Source of the DNA: Eucalyptus grandis
Taxonomy: Eukaryota > Streptophyta > Magnoliopsida > Myrtales > Myrtaceae
DNA length: 64,000 nt
Direction of reading: 5' to 3'
NCBI RefSeq assembly: GCF_016545825.1
Contig: NC_052613.1
Location: 8,556,001-8,620,000 of the forward strand
In this document: positions 1 through 12,539 of the stretch, piece by piece
Layout: every line of letters starts with the position of its first letter
Position numbering within the stretch: the stretch's first letter is position 1
Notes under the pieces: model-generated
Databases searched by the model: none
Told to the model about the DNA's origin: nothing
Seen by the model: only the letters and a program-made list of their open reading frames with translations
Program-made: the position numbers and the translations under genes

Positions 1-783
1 AAAGGTTTTATCAACTTTATGTTCTGATCTGATGCTTGAGATGGAAACAAGCCATCTATTCATGTTGCATTAGCTTCTCATACAGGCTATTTTCCTCCAC
101 TCTTCATCTGCATCTTCAATCACTCCACAGGCCACCACAATAAGCAGACCCAACAGTTCCAGTTTAGGACTTCCAAATTTGGCTGTCCACCAGACTCTTT
201 CTTCATATCAGCCCAAACAGAACTTAACATCATTCAGTTCATTGCTGTCTACAAATACACTTGCTGCTGGACAGCCCATGCTATTACATGGGCAAGAATT
301 TGGTAGGAGTACAGGGGAAGTCCCTTATCCTCAGCAGAGTTATTGGCTGGACTGCCGCCCGGTCTGGCTGCATATCATATTAAGCAACCAATGCAACATC
401 CTGTAACAAATCCATTGACAATGAGTGTTGCAGCAACTTATGGATTATCTGATTCTTTGAAGCCCCCTGTTATCATGGATTCTTTGACATCGACACCAAT
501 GTTGATTCCTTCAGATCTGCCATCGGGTCCTGCTTTATTGATTTTGGACACATTGCCTAATGTGGCAAAGGATTTGTTGAGTTCTAGAATAACATCGATG
601 TCTTCTGCGGCAAAGTGTTCTAGTACTGCTGGTCTGAATATTGACCCCATGCCTCAAGTTATCCATGGAGAAAACTTTGTCTGAGGGTCTGGAGTGGTTC
701 CGGAAAGTCTGCCTCTAGCTATGAATGGAGCAAACTTTGAAGCCATCATTAACGACCCCTAGTCAAAATTTACAAACTGGGGC
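1..783 (+). pseudogene. DCP5-like (LSM14/RAP55 family) central Pro/Ser-rich region, broken
   Basis: The sequence reads as the low-complexity linker of a DECAPPING 5-like protein. One frame (about 167-345) gives a Ser/Thr/Gln-rich stretch ending PYPQQS. The next frame (about 343-681) continues with GLAAYHIKQPMQHP and a Ser/Pro/Leu-rich tail ending in TGA at 682-684. The change of frame near 345 and the stop show that this part is not translatable as one piece. The family (Lsm domain, linker, FDF, FFD and TFG motifs) acts in cytoplasmic mRNA decapping and P bodies. No Lsm domain is present, so the 5' end lies left of the window or is lost. The C-terminal motif exons follow at 5416-6020. The family call rests on those motifs and on the order of parts; this segment alone would be weak. 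Confidence 0.6.
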
Positions 784-1275
784 CCAGCCACTTTCTTCAT
801 CTCATTTTTCCGGAAGTACTTATGAAGATAAATAGGTCATTAAATCTTTGACTTCTGAATCGCTGCTGAGGGAGCCGACAGGTGCTGGGGCACCCATTTT
901 GCCTCTTACAAAACCATATGCCACAAAGGTTTTCTCATGTCTGTCAACTCAGTTCATATCTGTGACATTGTGATTCTCAAAATAGTAATTTGCATATTCT
1001 ATGGTGTTAAAGTAGATAGTATACATGTCATGGCATCTGACAATGCGACTTTCGTGCCTCTGTTTTTTTCTTGATTAAGGATGTATATTGATACCCCTAC
1101 TATAGGTTTAAGTTATTAATCATCCACCTTCAAACCCTTATCCCCAACACACAGAAAAGAAAAAACAGGAACCAAACGAAAGAAAGGTGGGACTCTGTGG
1201 GCTGCTCTTTCCTGTAAACCCCCAATAGGCAAAGGCTCAATTGAACCTTAGTGCGTTCCCATAAAATCGACAAGA

Positions 1276-3298
1276 TATCATTACTCAAGCTAGTTAACTT
1301 TTCTAGAAACTTGGTATGTTTCAAAGCAGTAATCCTTGAATGCACAAAATTTTACAGACCTAGCTGTTGCAAATGGTTTTTTGGTTCAAGTGCTGGTCTT
1401 TGATGGCAGCGAGTAGCTTATGCATAGAGGTAGATATGAGAGCTATGGAAATGGAACTAAACCCATGTATCTGTTTTACATGATGTATGAACCTCGGCGC
1501 ATTATTTGATACAGGCTATTTCTGGATTTTATTTGCTTGTGGCTTCTTACTTGAGTCCAGAGGATTATGATTATATAATTATGTTATGTGGAATTTCACT
1601 TAGCCCTTCTTAATATTCCAAATACATGGAGCATCGTTCGGGAGGTTATTATTGTGTTTTTCTCCCTTCAATATGTTTTGAAACACTAGACTAGAACAAA
1701 AGCTATATTCTCTCTCTTGTTAAAGATTAAATACTTGGTTGTTATCTTGTTAAATACCTGTCTAATTTATGCTTATTTTCCAGAAACTCCAGTCCACATA
1801 CAATCATGAGTCGTGGCATTTCAATTGAATGAACTAATATTTCCTTCCCATTCTTTATAATGTCTCGTCCATGACAAGTTTTTATTTGGGGTGAGTTTTA
1901 ACTTTTGGGCTATTTTTCAGTATACTAGCGGTTTTTTCCCCCTAAAAGGAAAAAACTTTTGTTTTGCTTTGACGTTTGCCCAGTAAACTATAGGTTCACA
2001 TTTACTCCTTCATCCTAAAGAACTCTTTCAGTCTCTTGCTTCGCTTCCTCATTCCTTTATTAAAAATAAGCATCTGAATTTCTAGTTGCTCCATCAAGTG
2101 AGACTACATTGCTAGAGAAAAAGGAACTGCATCTTCCTACGAATATTATGATTTTTACTCATTCATGTAACTGCTTTTGAAATATATTCCAGATTTATAA
2201 CATCTATTTATTAGAGCTCTCATTTGGTCATTTCTGTCTAATAAGATGCATCTTAGTGAGGAAACCTGTCCATGGCTAGTAAGAAGGGTTCCAATTCTAG
2301 TTTTCTTATCTTTGGTTGCATGAATTTTGCTCTCTAGATCAGCAGAAGGACCTTTTGAAACTTTGAATCTTGTCGGCCTTCTCTTTTCTTGACATATCTT
2401 TTCCTCCAAAAGTTATTTGTTCAACATGCTTGCTAGTGGTTTTTGAAATAGGTTGCACTAAAAAAAAGTGATTTAGTTGAAATATATAATCTGTAATGGC
2501 TGTTACATGTATAATCTGGTTGAAAAAGGAAATAGAAACCAAAAGAAGAACCCACATTTTATTGATCATGTTCGTCTTTTGCCTGTTATGATTGCATTCC
2601 GTTAGCTGTCCTTACACCCTCTTCCCACCTTCTTGTAGGCTTATTGTAGCCAAAGATTTTATGTAAATGAGCCGGTGTAGATTATGTGCTTTCAGTTCTC
2701 ACTGTAGATGTATCTAACTTTTTAAAGGATTGCCTTTTTTTAATTATATCTCTGGAGTTATAATTGTCTCTTGTACTTTCTCAATTAGCCGCTTTCTGGT
2801 ATTCTTTTCAAACATTACCCTTATTGTGTGAATAATATAGAGGGCAAAGCTAACTTATGTCTGTTTGTTCATTCATATCATTATTGTCTCTATCCAGCCT
2901 TTGTTATATCTAAATCTCTGTCAGAATTGGATTTTCATAAAGCCTCTGCTTTGTCCCTCTGCTTCCTTTTGTCAGCATAATAGTGCCACTTTAGACTGTA
3001 ATAACATTCATAAAGCTAATGGCCTGGCAAAGGGAAATACAGTGAAGATTTTTCTTCCTCTGAACTTGCCAGTCCATATTTTTTGCCTGGAAATTGCCTT
3101 CCTGTTGTCTTCATAGTTTAAAACCTTTGGTTTTATCCATTATTTCAAGTGTATAAGGGGAATCTGCAGAACCCCAACAGCATTGCCAGCAAGTCGGCAG
3201 AAAGAGGAAAGAGGGTATGACACCTTCACAGAGCAAATTATTACATGCTATGTGTGTTCTAATGCATGTGAGTGTCTATAACTATTAATTTCGCAAGG

Positions 3299-3300
<2 letters not shown>
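1276..3300 (+). pseudogene. DCP5-like intron/exon block, copy A1
   Basis: This stretch aligns almost base for base with 17466-20947 after removal of the insertion at 17985-19453. It is mostly intron-like and T-rich. One exon-like patch around 2930-3085 encodes an Ala/Ser/Asn-rich segment (QHNSATLD, then KANGLAKGNTVKI) that is conserved in the other copy as NGDEANGLAQGNTVKI. Short exon-like pieces ending in Gly/Arg/Lys-rich codons before a gta donor recur downstream (near 3170-3215, 3910-3985 and 4105-4175). I read these as linker exons of the DCP5-like gene. Stops and frame changes make it a remnant rather than a gene model. Confidence 0.45.
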
Positions 3301-3336
<36 letters not shown>

Positions 3337-3440
3337 GGCATACAGGTGATCCTCAGTACCCTAACAATTATAAAGCTAGTGGGGAGAGAAAATGAAAGGA
3401 GGTAAAGCTTTTTTATCTATGAGCTTTTCTGAATTTAGCT

Positions 3441-3463
<23 letters not shown>
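3301..3463. repeat. (CT)n microsatellites in DCP5-like introns
   Basis: Two CT/TC dinucleotide runs (about 3301-3333 and 3441-3462, the second running into poly-T) flank an exon-like patch. They sit in pyrimidine-rich intron DNA and have no coding content. Confidence 0.85.
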
Positions 3464-3471
<8 letters not shown>

Positions 3472-5415
3472 TTTATCTATGGTTTATTTTGCCTTGATAG
3501 CTATTGTTTTCGGTACATCAGATGAGAATATCTAATGTACAGAATCCAAGAGATGCTGTGAGCAAGGTGGCAGAAAGAATAAAAAGAATATAATGACTCT
3601 TTTCCAATTCTTTTTGCACGATGGTTTAGAACATCATGCTGTAGGTCCTGAAGGTGTCTTGTCTTCACCCCAACCACAGAAGCCCAGTGGTTTTGTTTGC
3701 CACTTTGCATGCCTTATACTTGTGTGTTTCTTGTTAATGCACCATCAATTTTCTATCAGATCAACAGAGCTGTTTCTTAATCACTAATACCAAACCATGG
3801 GAAAGGGAAAACAGGGTATACAGATACCTCTCAATGTTCTTGTCATTTCTGCCTACTATCAATTAATATGGAGATAGTGAAAAGTGCAGTTCATTCTTTT
3901 CATTCCATGTTACCAAGTGTTCCAGAAAAAGAAGGCTGAGTCAAGAAAAACCCAAAACACAAGCAATTCGGGGAGAGGAAAGAAGGTAATACTAGTACTT
4001 GATATCTTTTTGTTTGAGATTTCTCAAGTACTTTTCCTCTTTACCTCGAAACCTGTTTGCGTATTATCTTTGATTCTGTGCCTTTCTACATTTCCTGGGT
4101 AGTTCCAGATAGATAGGGCTGACAGGCAGCATCATCAAACTAGCAAGAGCATCTCAGTGGGAAGAGGAAAGAAGGTATCACATTTTATAGTCATAATTGT
4201 TTGTATAGCCCCATGACATGAGTAGTTTAAGTTCGATGCTGTTTTTGCTCTTCACAACTGTGTAGTTGATTGGAACTGCTACTCATTGTTATTACCATAA
4301 TAAAGGAATTGCTCAAGGGAGAGGAGAAGATGCGGTATGACTCTCTTCTTCTGATTCTAAGGAATGTCTTGAAACTTAGCAGCAATTAGTAAGAAGCATG
4401 TAGAAAGCAACAAACAATATAGAAAGGCACAGAATGTCCAACGAAAGTATAACATGAGTAAGAAGAGCACGACAAATAATGTGTAGAAATGATTAGCTTG
4501 CGTACCAAAAGAAATTAGAGAATACGCATGAAATTGTTAAAATAATTAAATTGAAACATATAAACTTTTTTGCTTAAGGGTAAAAAAAAAAAAAAAAAAG
4601 AAATCGGAATTAGTAATCATAATCATTTTTATGAACATATGATAGACAAGGTAAGAAAACGTAGAGCAACTGGTTGATAATATTGATTGCAATCCCAAGC
4701 AAGCTGGAAAATAAAAGAAAAGGAGGAATACACTAATTAGAAGTGAAAATTTGTAATTTCGAAGGGTAGAAATCAACTTATAATTAAATTTCATCATCAG
4801 TTGGTTGAATAAATCATTTGACTTGCAAATATTGCTGCAAGTTGATATCAGGGGTAATCAATTTATTATCTAAAGTTCCTCAGTAATTTTGTATATCACT
4901 ATTAAGATACAGTGAAAAGAAAAGGAATAGCCATGGGTGGTTGTTGATATAAACCTGGACAAGCTGGTGTGTTGCCAAATCACGCGCGCCTGTTGCCCCA
5001 ACTATAGCTATAGGTATTATGAGAATATGCCTTAACGACCAATGGTTAATTTGAAGGAAATAAAAGAACTTTTGACTTGTTTGAGCATTCAATAATATCC
5101 TTTCTTGTGGTTTTGTTGTACATGAGCTTTTTGATTTAAAATCTCTCAAAATGGATGCATACATATGCAACGACAATAACAATTGGTCCTTTTCTCATTA
5201 ATTGGGCTGCATGGATCATCTTACAATAGGATCCACGTCATAGAGATTCAGCAAAAAGGGAAATGTATATATGAATTTTTTATACCAGTCTGAAAAAGCT
5301 TGTATCTTGAATTTGACCTATGTTGCCTTCAATCTTCTTTTTTTTTTAAACATTCGTTAGGGTCTTATTACATTTCTTTATGGGCTGTTCTCTTTTCTTT
5401 CTCTTGAGTTTTCAG

Positions 5416-6020
5416 ATTCCACATGTGGCTGCCAAATATGCCGAGGATTTTGATTTCGTGGCAATGAACAAGAAATTTAACAAGGACGAAGTGTGGGGTG
5501 AGCTTGGCAATCATAGCAAAGCTCACCTAAAGACAGAAGCAGATGCTAGTGATCCTCCTGCTGAAGATGCTGAGGATGTAGATGCTGCAATGAAATCGGA
5601 TAAGAAGGTGAGTCATTGTGAGCTTAAAGAGTCGATGGTTCTCTTCCGTCCTTTCTTTTGAGGTGGTGATGTCTTTTTCTTTTTGGATGGTAGCCTGGTT
5701 ATGTGAAGGATTACTTTTTCGACTCACTTTCGACTGGTCTACCTGGGCCATGGAAGCCGAAAATATCTGAACAAAGGAAGTTGGATACGGAGGTATCACT
5801 TCATGATTCTTCTAAAGATTTCCAATGTTTGTTTTTTGTTATTCTCTTAACATTTTCTTGACTTGGTCCTCAGACATTTGGTCATTACCAAGTGCACCAA
5901 AGGAGTCACGGTAGCCGAACGTTGAGGCTTGGTGGCAATCCAAAGGTCTATTCTAACGGAAGAGAAAACGGTAATGCAAGGAGAGGCTGGGCGCATCTTA
6001 CTTGGAGTCATGTCACATAG
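5416..6020 (+). pseudogene. DCP5-like C-terminal exons with FDF, FFD and TFG motifs (copy A1)
   Basis: Three exons splice in frame: 5416-5607, 5694-5792 and 5874-6020, each with ag acceptors and gt donors. Exon 1 carries the FDF core (KYAEDFDFVAMNKKF, then KDEVWGELG). Exon 2 is the FFD box (PGYVKDYFFDSLSTG). Exon 3 begins TFGHYQVHQRSHGSR, continues with an Arg/Gly-poor tail and ends at TAG 6018-6020. In this family these motifs bind the DDX6/RH12-type helicase and decapping scaffold proteins in P bodies. The three exons are intact and could be expressed, but the upstream linker (1-783) is broken and no Lsm domain is visible, so I class the locus as a pseudogene. The TFG tail is shorter and less RGG-rich than is usual for functional members. 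Confidence 0.75.
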
Positions 6021-6399
6021 AAAACTTGACCGGATGCTTATAAATACTGTATACATACATTTAGAGCTCTGTACAGGTGATTATTCTTTTCCCTTATCTT
6101 GGGGGAATAGAGCGAAGTCTTAAGATAGTGATTGTTAAATGCAAATTTGGTGACCCCCAACCCCCCTCCCCCACTTTGCCAGACTTCAAATCTCGTTGCG
6201 TGATTGTCAATGGTTCTTAAAGACTAGGACAACTTAGCAGCAAATCGCAAGTTAATCGGGCATTATATTGAATTTTGGTGAGACCCTTAGGATTTCTAGA
6301 ATGCAATGTCAGGCTGTAAAACTCAAACTTATCCTGAGATGGTTGGCTGAGAAAATGTAGCTTGGGAGAGGTAACCGCGTCTTGGTCGAAGGAGAATTG

Positions 6400-7860
6400 T
6401 GAGTGAGTGAGTCGTGTATGCCAGGAACTTCGGTGTATATATGGTGTCGGGGTTAAATTATTGATATGAGATTAACCAATTGCCACAGCCACTGGCATAC
6501 CTTACTAACTCAGTCTATGTTATGAACCGTTGTGAGAAATATTTTTGCCATCTGTTTTCAGCTTTGCATATGTTATTGAGTATTCCGTGAGCTGCCGCCA
6601 ACATAGGCTAAAGCCTCCTTTTGGTTGATTAAAAGGCGCCGTTTTCATCTTCACTACAAAGCAGGTAAATCCTCAGAATTTTCTCGCACATAATGGTGCA
6701 ACAATAGACTGTTATATTGGCCCCCTCTGAGACATCAAATGGGGAAGAATCATGCGCAGCAGCAATCACTACAGCGTCATGCCCAGAAAGCATAGTCGAT
6801 GTGGAATTCTTCCAAAAACGACGACATAGACATGGGAAACCATATTAAGATCTAAATCTCAAGGTTGATCTCGACCTACACAAGAGAACATTGTCATAGT
6901 GGCCACCTGTTTAGCGGCAACCATCATTTGTGGTGGTCGTCTGTCAATGAGACGACCACCATTGCGATGCTACCTATCAAAGACGACCATCACAAGAGTG
7001 ATCTCATCTATTGTCCAGGCGACCAATCACGCCTTGAGGATTGTTTCCTGAGTTAAGAGAGACAACATTTTCAAAATTCATGCTTAAAAAAAGTTAGGAG
7101 GGAAAATAAATTTTAATAATGCATCACTAAATCAACAAGTGATCTGTTCTTACCCATATGAGCTTGGTTAATAGGATTGTTAATCACATAAGTTAAGTTA
7201 CTATCATTGTTGATTTTTCTTAATTGACTTAAGTCTCATTCCCCTCAATGTATAGTTAGTATAGTCAGTGAGGATCAGTCAAATTCATATAATCAATAGA
7301 CATAAAGCGCGTTTGTTCGGTCAAAAAGAAAAGTGTTTCACACGCACCAACGTATGGAATGTGGAATTCCATCGACTTTGTCTGGGTGGAGAACTCCAAT
7401 AATTGTAGATTAAAAAACTCATGGAGCAAAAGAAACGTCAAGTAATAATGTCAAGTCACATAAGACTTGAGTGCCTTCACTAGTCAATCCATTGACTAGT
7501 CAAACCGCCCAACTATCACGTTACAAGAACAACCACCACAAAAGTCTCTCATATGGATCTTCCCAAGTCATTTCCCCAAAAACAGTGCAAAAGTTTCATA
7601 AGACAACGTGATTAAATAAGTAAAGACTTTATTTTTGAACTCCTGCTCATCAAGGTGGTGGCCTTCTGTCAAGCAAATACCTAATTGACAAAGTATTCGA
7701 ATTTCAAACCATAATTCCCTGCAAAATCGAAATCTTGCATTGAAATTTTGTTTTCAATTTTCTCTGAAAGAAAATTACTAAAATTAAATTTAAAAAAAAA
7801 AAAAAAGTGAGACTGCCGGTGTGAAAACAAGCGCCCGAGTCGCGCTGGCTTTTTCTCTCT
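6400..7860. other. Intergenic DNA between DCP5-like A1 and RLP A, paralogous to 24500-25610
   Basis: No gene is seen. From about 6780 to 7860 the sequence is paralogous to 24500-25610: shared patches around 6890-7060 versus 24640-24790, and 7080-7330 versus 24960-25170. It includes a 12-bp inverted repeat (tggtggtcgtct / agacgaccacca) near 6929-6961. The region just before 7860 is the probable promoter of the RLP copy. A TATA-like gtataaac lies at 7865-7872 and has no obvious counterpart in block B. Confidence 0.6.
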
Positions 7861-7934
7861 CATCGTATAAACCGAAATTTGCGCACACCCCTCACTCCTC
7901 GCACTCCACAAGAACTTCCTCCTTTTTTAAACCC

Positions 7935-7968
<34 letters not shown>

Positions 7969-7970
<2 letters not shown>

Positions 7971-8323
7971 GCAAAGTCGTCGCAGTCTTCGTCGTCTTCG
8001 TCGGTGTCGCTGCCGAAGCTTCCTCGAAACCTCGCCTGATCCACCATCAAATTCAAGTTCTGTCGGGCAAAGTCGTCGCAGTCTTCGTCGTCTTCGTCGC
8101 TGCCGAAGCTTCCTCGAAACCTCGCCTGATCCGCCATCAATTTCAGGTTCTGTTGGGCAAAGTCATCGCAGTCTTCGCCGTCTTCGTCGGTGTCGCTGCC
8201 GAAGCATCCTCGAAACCTCGCCTGATCCGCCATCGAATTCAGGTTCTGTTGGGCAAAGTCGTCGCAGTCTTCGCCGTCTTCGTCGGTGTCGCTGCCGAAG
8301 CGCCATCAAATTCAGGTTCTGTG
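7969..8323 (+). repeat. Minisatellite of 4 units (96/90/96/73 bp) in the RLP A leader
   Basis: Four tandem units begin at gggcaaagtc: 7969-8064 (96 bp), 8065-8154 (90 bp), 8155-8250 (96 bp) and a shortened last unit 8251 to about 8323. Each contains gtcgtcgcagtcttcg, a variable gtcggtgtc insert, ctgccgaagcttcctcg, and ends near ttcaggttctg. A (CT)n run precedes them. Block B has a single divergent unit at about 25925-26015, so the array expanded only in block A. The first three unit lengths are multiples of three, so long ATG-less ORFs run through on both strands (Arg/Ser-rich on plus, Asp/Glu-rich on minus). It lies 160 bp before the RLP start codon. Confidence 0.9.
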
Positions 8324-8482
8324 TCAACAGGGAGGGCTAGACTTACTATTACATAAGGTTGACTTAAAGCAAAAGAATAAAGGTAATATAAAGTTGACAC
8401 GCGGTTTCAGTTCTTGTCCATCTTCACCTCGCCCACCCAGCAAAACCAAAACCCAAGAAGAGTGTTGAATCATTTAATCATC

Positions 8483-11354
8483 ATGAAACGAACGCCATTT
8501 GATCTCTTGGTGGTTTTCCTCGCCATGATTCCACTCCACTTTGCTTCCTCTGAGACATTGCCTTCAACAAGCTCAACGAAGTGCCATGAGCAGGAGCGGT
8601 CTGCCTTGTTAGAATTCAAACAATCTTTCTTCCATGCAAAGTCCTCAGTTTGCGGGCTTATGACCGTCGGCAAAGCTAGAATCGTGGAAGCTGGAAGACA
8701 GGGATTGCTGTGATTGGGAAGGCGTGGATTGTGATGAAGGGACGGGCTACGTGACTGGCCTCGACCTCAGCGAAAGTTGTCTCTCCGGTCCTATCAACTC
8801 GAAGGCCAGCCTCTTCCGCCTCGCTCATTTGCAAAGCCTCAATCTCGCCTGGAACGACTTCAATTACTCTCAAATACCGTCCGCCATAGGTGATCTAGTG
8901 GAGTTGATGAGCCTGAACCTCTCTTGGTCCAACTTCGAAGGTCAAATCCCATCTCAAGTCCTAAAGTTGACTAACTTGACCTCCCTCGATCTCTCTTGGA
9001 ACTATGGATTGGAGCTGAGGAATCCCAGCATGGAGACACTGGTTCAATTTTTGACCAAATTGGAACACCTCGATCTTAGCTGGTTGAATGTGTCGGCTCC
9101 GGTGCCTGATGCCGTCGCAAATTTATCTTCCTTGACATCACTTATACTCCAAGACTGCAACTTGCAAGGGACATTCCCAACAACCATCTTCAAGCTGCCA
9201 AGGCTACAACTTCTTGATTTAAGTGACAATCCAGAGCTGGGAGGTCATTTGCCAGAGTTTCACTTGGGCAGTCCCATTAAGTCGTTGTCTCTTTCGGGAC
9301 CAATTTTTCAGGCTCGCTACCAGCTTCGCTCGGAAACTTGGCTTTCCTCAACAAGTTCGATATCAGTCAACTCCAATTTTTCAGGGAACATTCCATCTTC
9401 AATAGGTAACCTCACTCAACTTACCATGTTGGATTTTGGATTTAACAAACTCTCGGGTGAAATCCCATCTTCCTAGTGAAGCTCGTCCAACTCTCATATT
9501 TGGATCTTGGAATGAATCTACTCTCCGGGGAAATTCCTGCTTCGTTGACTAACCTCACTAACCTCACTTTCTTAGATCTCTCTGACAATCAATTAACTGG
9601 TCAAATTCCAGCTGAGATCACTAGGCCTCACCCGGTTAACTTATCTCGACCTATCATTCAACAGATTAACTGGCCCAATTCCTGAAAACATCTCTAACCT
9701 CGAGAGTCTTGATTACCTAGACTTGCAATCAAACAATCTGAATGGTACTTTGCGGCTAGATGTGATACTCAAACTTCAACATCTAAATATGTTGCAACTC
9801 TCATCCAATGAATTCTCGTCGATTATCGAACCCGGCATGAATGCTAGCCTTCCAAACTTGTATATTCTCGGCTTGGCTTCTAACAACTTGAGTGAGCTCC
9901 CCATCTTCCTATCATACCAAAGTAGCTTGGGTTGGCTGGACCTATCCCAAAATAGAATTTATGGGCCAACACCTCCATGGTTCTTAAATGTGAGTATGTC
10001 ACAACTGGATTTTTTGAATCTTTCGAGAAACTCAATCACCGGTTTCACAGCTTTTAAATGGCTAAATCTTATGACATTGGACCTTCGGTTCAACGATATA
10101 CAAGGATTAATTCCCCTTCCCCCGAAGTCCATTGAATTCTACCTTGTCTCAAATAATAAGCTATCTGGAGAAATTTCACCGGAGATGTGCCGGCTAAGCT
10201 CTATTAGCATCCTTGATTTGTCCAAGAACAAGTTGTCTGGTGTTATTCCGCCATGTCTGAGCAATTTGAGCGATAGCCTCTTCGTCTTGAGTTTGAATGG
10301 CAATGATTTATATGGAAGATTTCCTCAATTGCAAAATGACGTATGTGGGTTGAATATGATAGATGTGAGTGATAACCAGCTACAAGGGTTGTTGCCAAGG
10401 GGATTAGCTAATTGTAGCAATCTGGAATTTCTCAATATTGAAAATAATCAGATTGTCGACACCTTTCCTTCATGGATGGGCTCGCTTTCTTATTTGAAGG
10501 TGCTCATTTTGCGTTCCAATAGATTTCATGGAGCCATAGGGGAACCTAAAGCTCGTGACCAATTTCCCAACCTACGAATTGTTGATCTATCTATGAACAA
10601 CTTCTCGGGTAGCCTTCCATCTGAATACTTTGATATGTGGAGTGCCATGAAAGTCCACGATGCAGATGATGCACACTACTATGGAACTCTTGTGGTCAAT
10701 GTCCTCCATCGTATTTCCCTGGATGATGGAAAGTACGACTACTCGATGACAATAATCAACAAAGGCATTTTATTGGAGTACAAAAGGATATTGGCATATC
10801 TCAATGTGATTGATCTTTCGAGCAACAACTTTATTGGGGAAATCCCGAATTCTATTGGAAGTTTAACTGAACTTCGGATGCTCAATCTCTCCAACAATGC
10901 TCTTACTGGCTCCATCCCTTTGTCCTTGGCAAATTTGACCGAACTGGAATCTCTTGACCTTTCAAGCAATAAGCTCTCGGGAATGATCCCTCCAGCACTA
11001 GCCCAACTCAGTTTCCTTGCTTTCTTCAATGTCTCGGACAACCATCTTTCTGGGCCCATACCTCAGGTGAACCAGTTCCATACATTCGAGAATGACTCCT
11101 ATGGAGGGAACTTAGGACTGTGTGGAGTTCCTCTGACAAAGAAATGCGGAAATCTTGTTGAAGCGCCCCCGCACCACCATCTGGTGCATTTGCTGAAGAG
11201 ATTGATTGGAAGATTGTCCTTGATGGGTTTTGGAAGTGGGCTGGTCATCGGCGTGGTTATGGGGCTAAACACGACTTCTAGAATTGAGCGTCGGTTCCTG
11301 AGGTTCTATAGAGGATGGCAACGAAGACGGATGCACCAAATAAGGTTTGTGTGA
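8483..11354 (+). pseudogene. LRR receptor-like protein (RLP), copy A, frameshifted
   Basis: This reads as a cell-surface LRR receptor-like protein of the Cf/Ve/EIX type, a class that senses extracellular ligands and signals through partner kinases. The start at 8483 gives a signal peptide (MKRTPFDLLVVFLAMIPLHF) and an LRRNT with CHEQERSALLEFKQ. The frame is then lost near 8650. It resumes as KLESWKLEDRDCCDWEGVDCDEG and about 20 plant extracellular LRRs (LxxLDLSxNxLSGxIP). The end has the capping GLCGVPL, a transmembrane segment (GFGSGLVIGVVMGL) and a short basic tail ending at TGA 11352-11354. Against copy B, single-base indels are visible near 8650, 9296 (compensated near 9377), 9472 and 9625. 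The last 543 codons (9723-11354) are uninterrupted. Either a pseudogene or several assembly indels would explain it; I favour a pseudogene because copy B is broken as well. Confidence 0.88.
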
Positions 11355-11810
11355 ATTACAGTATGTCGTGAAAGTTCAATGATTGGATTGCTCATTGCTA
11401 GGTGCGCATTTTGGCATACCTTTTCGATATGTTCTAGTGCTTCATGATAGCATCCAAGCATCAACCATCTAGATATTAGTTTTCAAGGAAAGTGTCTCCA
11501 GTTTCATCAGCCAACAATAAATGTGTGATCGTTCCCATGAAATTGACTCAATGTACTCTTTTGATAGCTATTAGTACAATATCTCATGTCGGCAAGAGAA
11601 GGTTTTAGCTTTACTCATTTTTGATAAACCATTATGCAGAAGTTTCCTTAGCCTCATTTCTCTAATCTCGATCAACCAAGGTAATGAGTCATGGCCTCCA
11701 TGTTTTGGAGGAATCGGCATAACGAGACCCTCTTTGTTATAATTTTTTCTAGTTTCCATTTAAATTCAAATCAAAAGTGCACACCAAAATTGTGTTCAGC
11801 CAAAACTGAA

Positions 11811-12005
11811 CATTGTACTCGAGGATCTGGATCTAAGAACCAGACTGGAAAATTGTGTTTGATGGGTCGCGGAATTGGACTGGTCATCGGAGTGGTTATG
11901 GGACACAACACAACCACGAGAGTTCAACATTGGGTCGCGAAGAAGATTTTTGGGCAGAGGAAGAGAACCCGGAGGCATACTAACAAGAAGGTTTGTACGA
12001 ACATG
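11811..12005 (+). pseudogene. RLP C-terminal relic downstream of RLP A
   Basis: A short open segment encodes a second RLP-like membrane anchor: KNQTGKLCLMGRGIGLVIGV, then VMGHNTT and a basic tail rich in Lys/Arg (KKIFGQRKRTRRH). It resembles the end of the RLP just upstream but is clearly divergent, and no LRRs precede it. It is probably the remnant of a neighbouring tandem RLP gene. The same relic occurs after copy B (31610-31765), so it predates the block duplication. Confidence 0.7.
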
Positions 12006-12539
12006 TCAATCTCAAAAAGTTGCAGTAGCATTGCATTCCACTCCAGTCTTTTGACTGGTGATGAAGTTCGTTCGAAAGGCTTTGATCTCAGTATTAATTT
12101 AGTTAAATGGCCCCAATTATTTGTGGAGTAGCTCTTTTGAGTTGCTCCCGACCCCATCCGAAATCCCATCCATGCTTTCATTTGTGAGCAAAATGAATAT
12201 GCTTTTTCCATAATATTAGCATGATGCGAACCACTTTCATATCCCATTTGCTAAAGAATTATTAAAACTCGTGTTAGGGAAATAGGACAAAGATCGAGTC
12301 AAATCCCTCCCAGCTGAAGTATTAGGAGCATCGCCTAATGGTTGACATGATTTAGGCAGAAGCATTCAAAGTCAATAGAGATTAAGAATTGTTTCAAGTC
12401 ATATTTACAAGTATCAACTTGTTTGATATGCATCTTCCTTGTTTTATTTGTACAGAGGTCTGGAAACATGCCTTGCCACATATATGACTAATTTAGACTC
12501 CTGGATCGTTGGTTTCATGTTCCGAAGCTGCCATTATTT

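Noticed and set aside
3301..3463. CT-repeat tracts as a possible regulatory element
   Set aside because: They lie within intron-like DNA of a decayed gene and look like ordinary microsatellites.
7879..8340. ORF of ~150 codons (Arg/Ser-rich) before RLP A
   Set aside because: It has no ATG start, is built from a minisatellite with units in multiples of three, and is mirrored by an open frame on the other strand. Reported as a repeat only.
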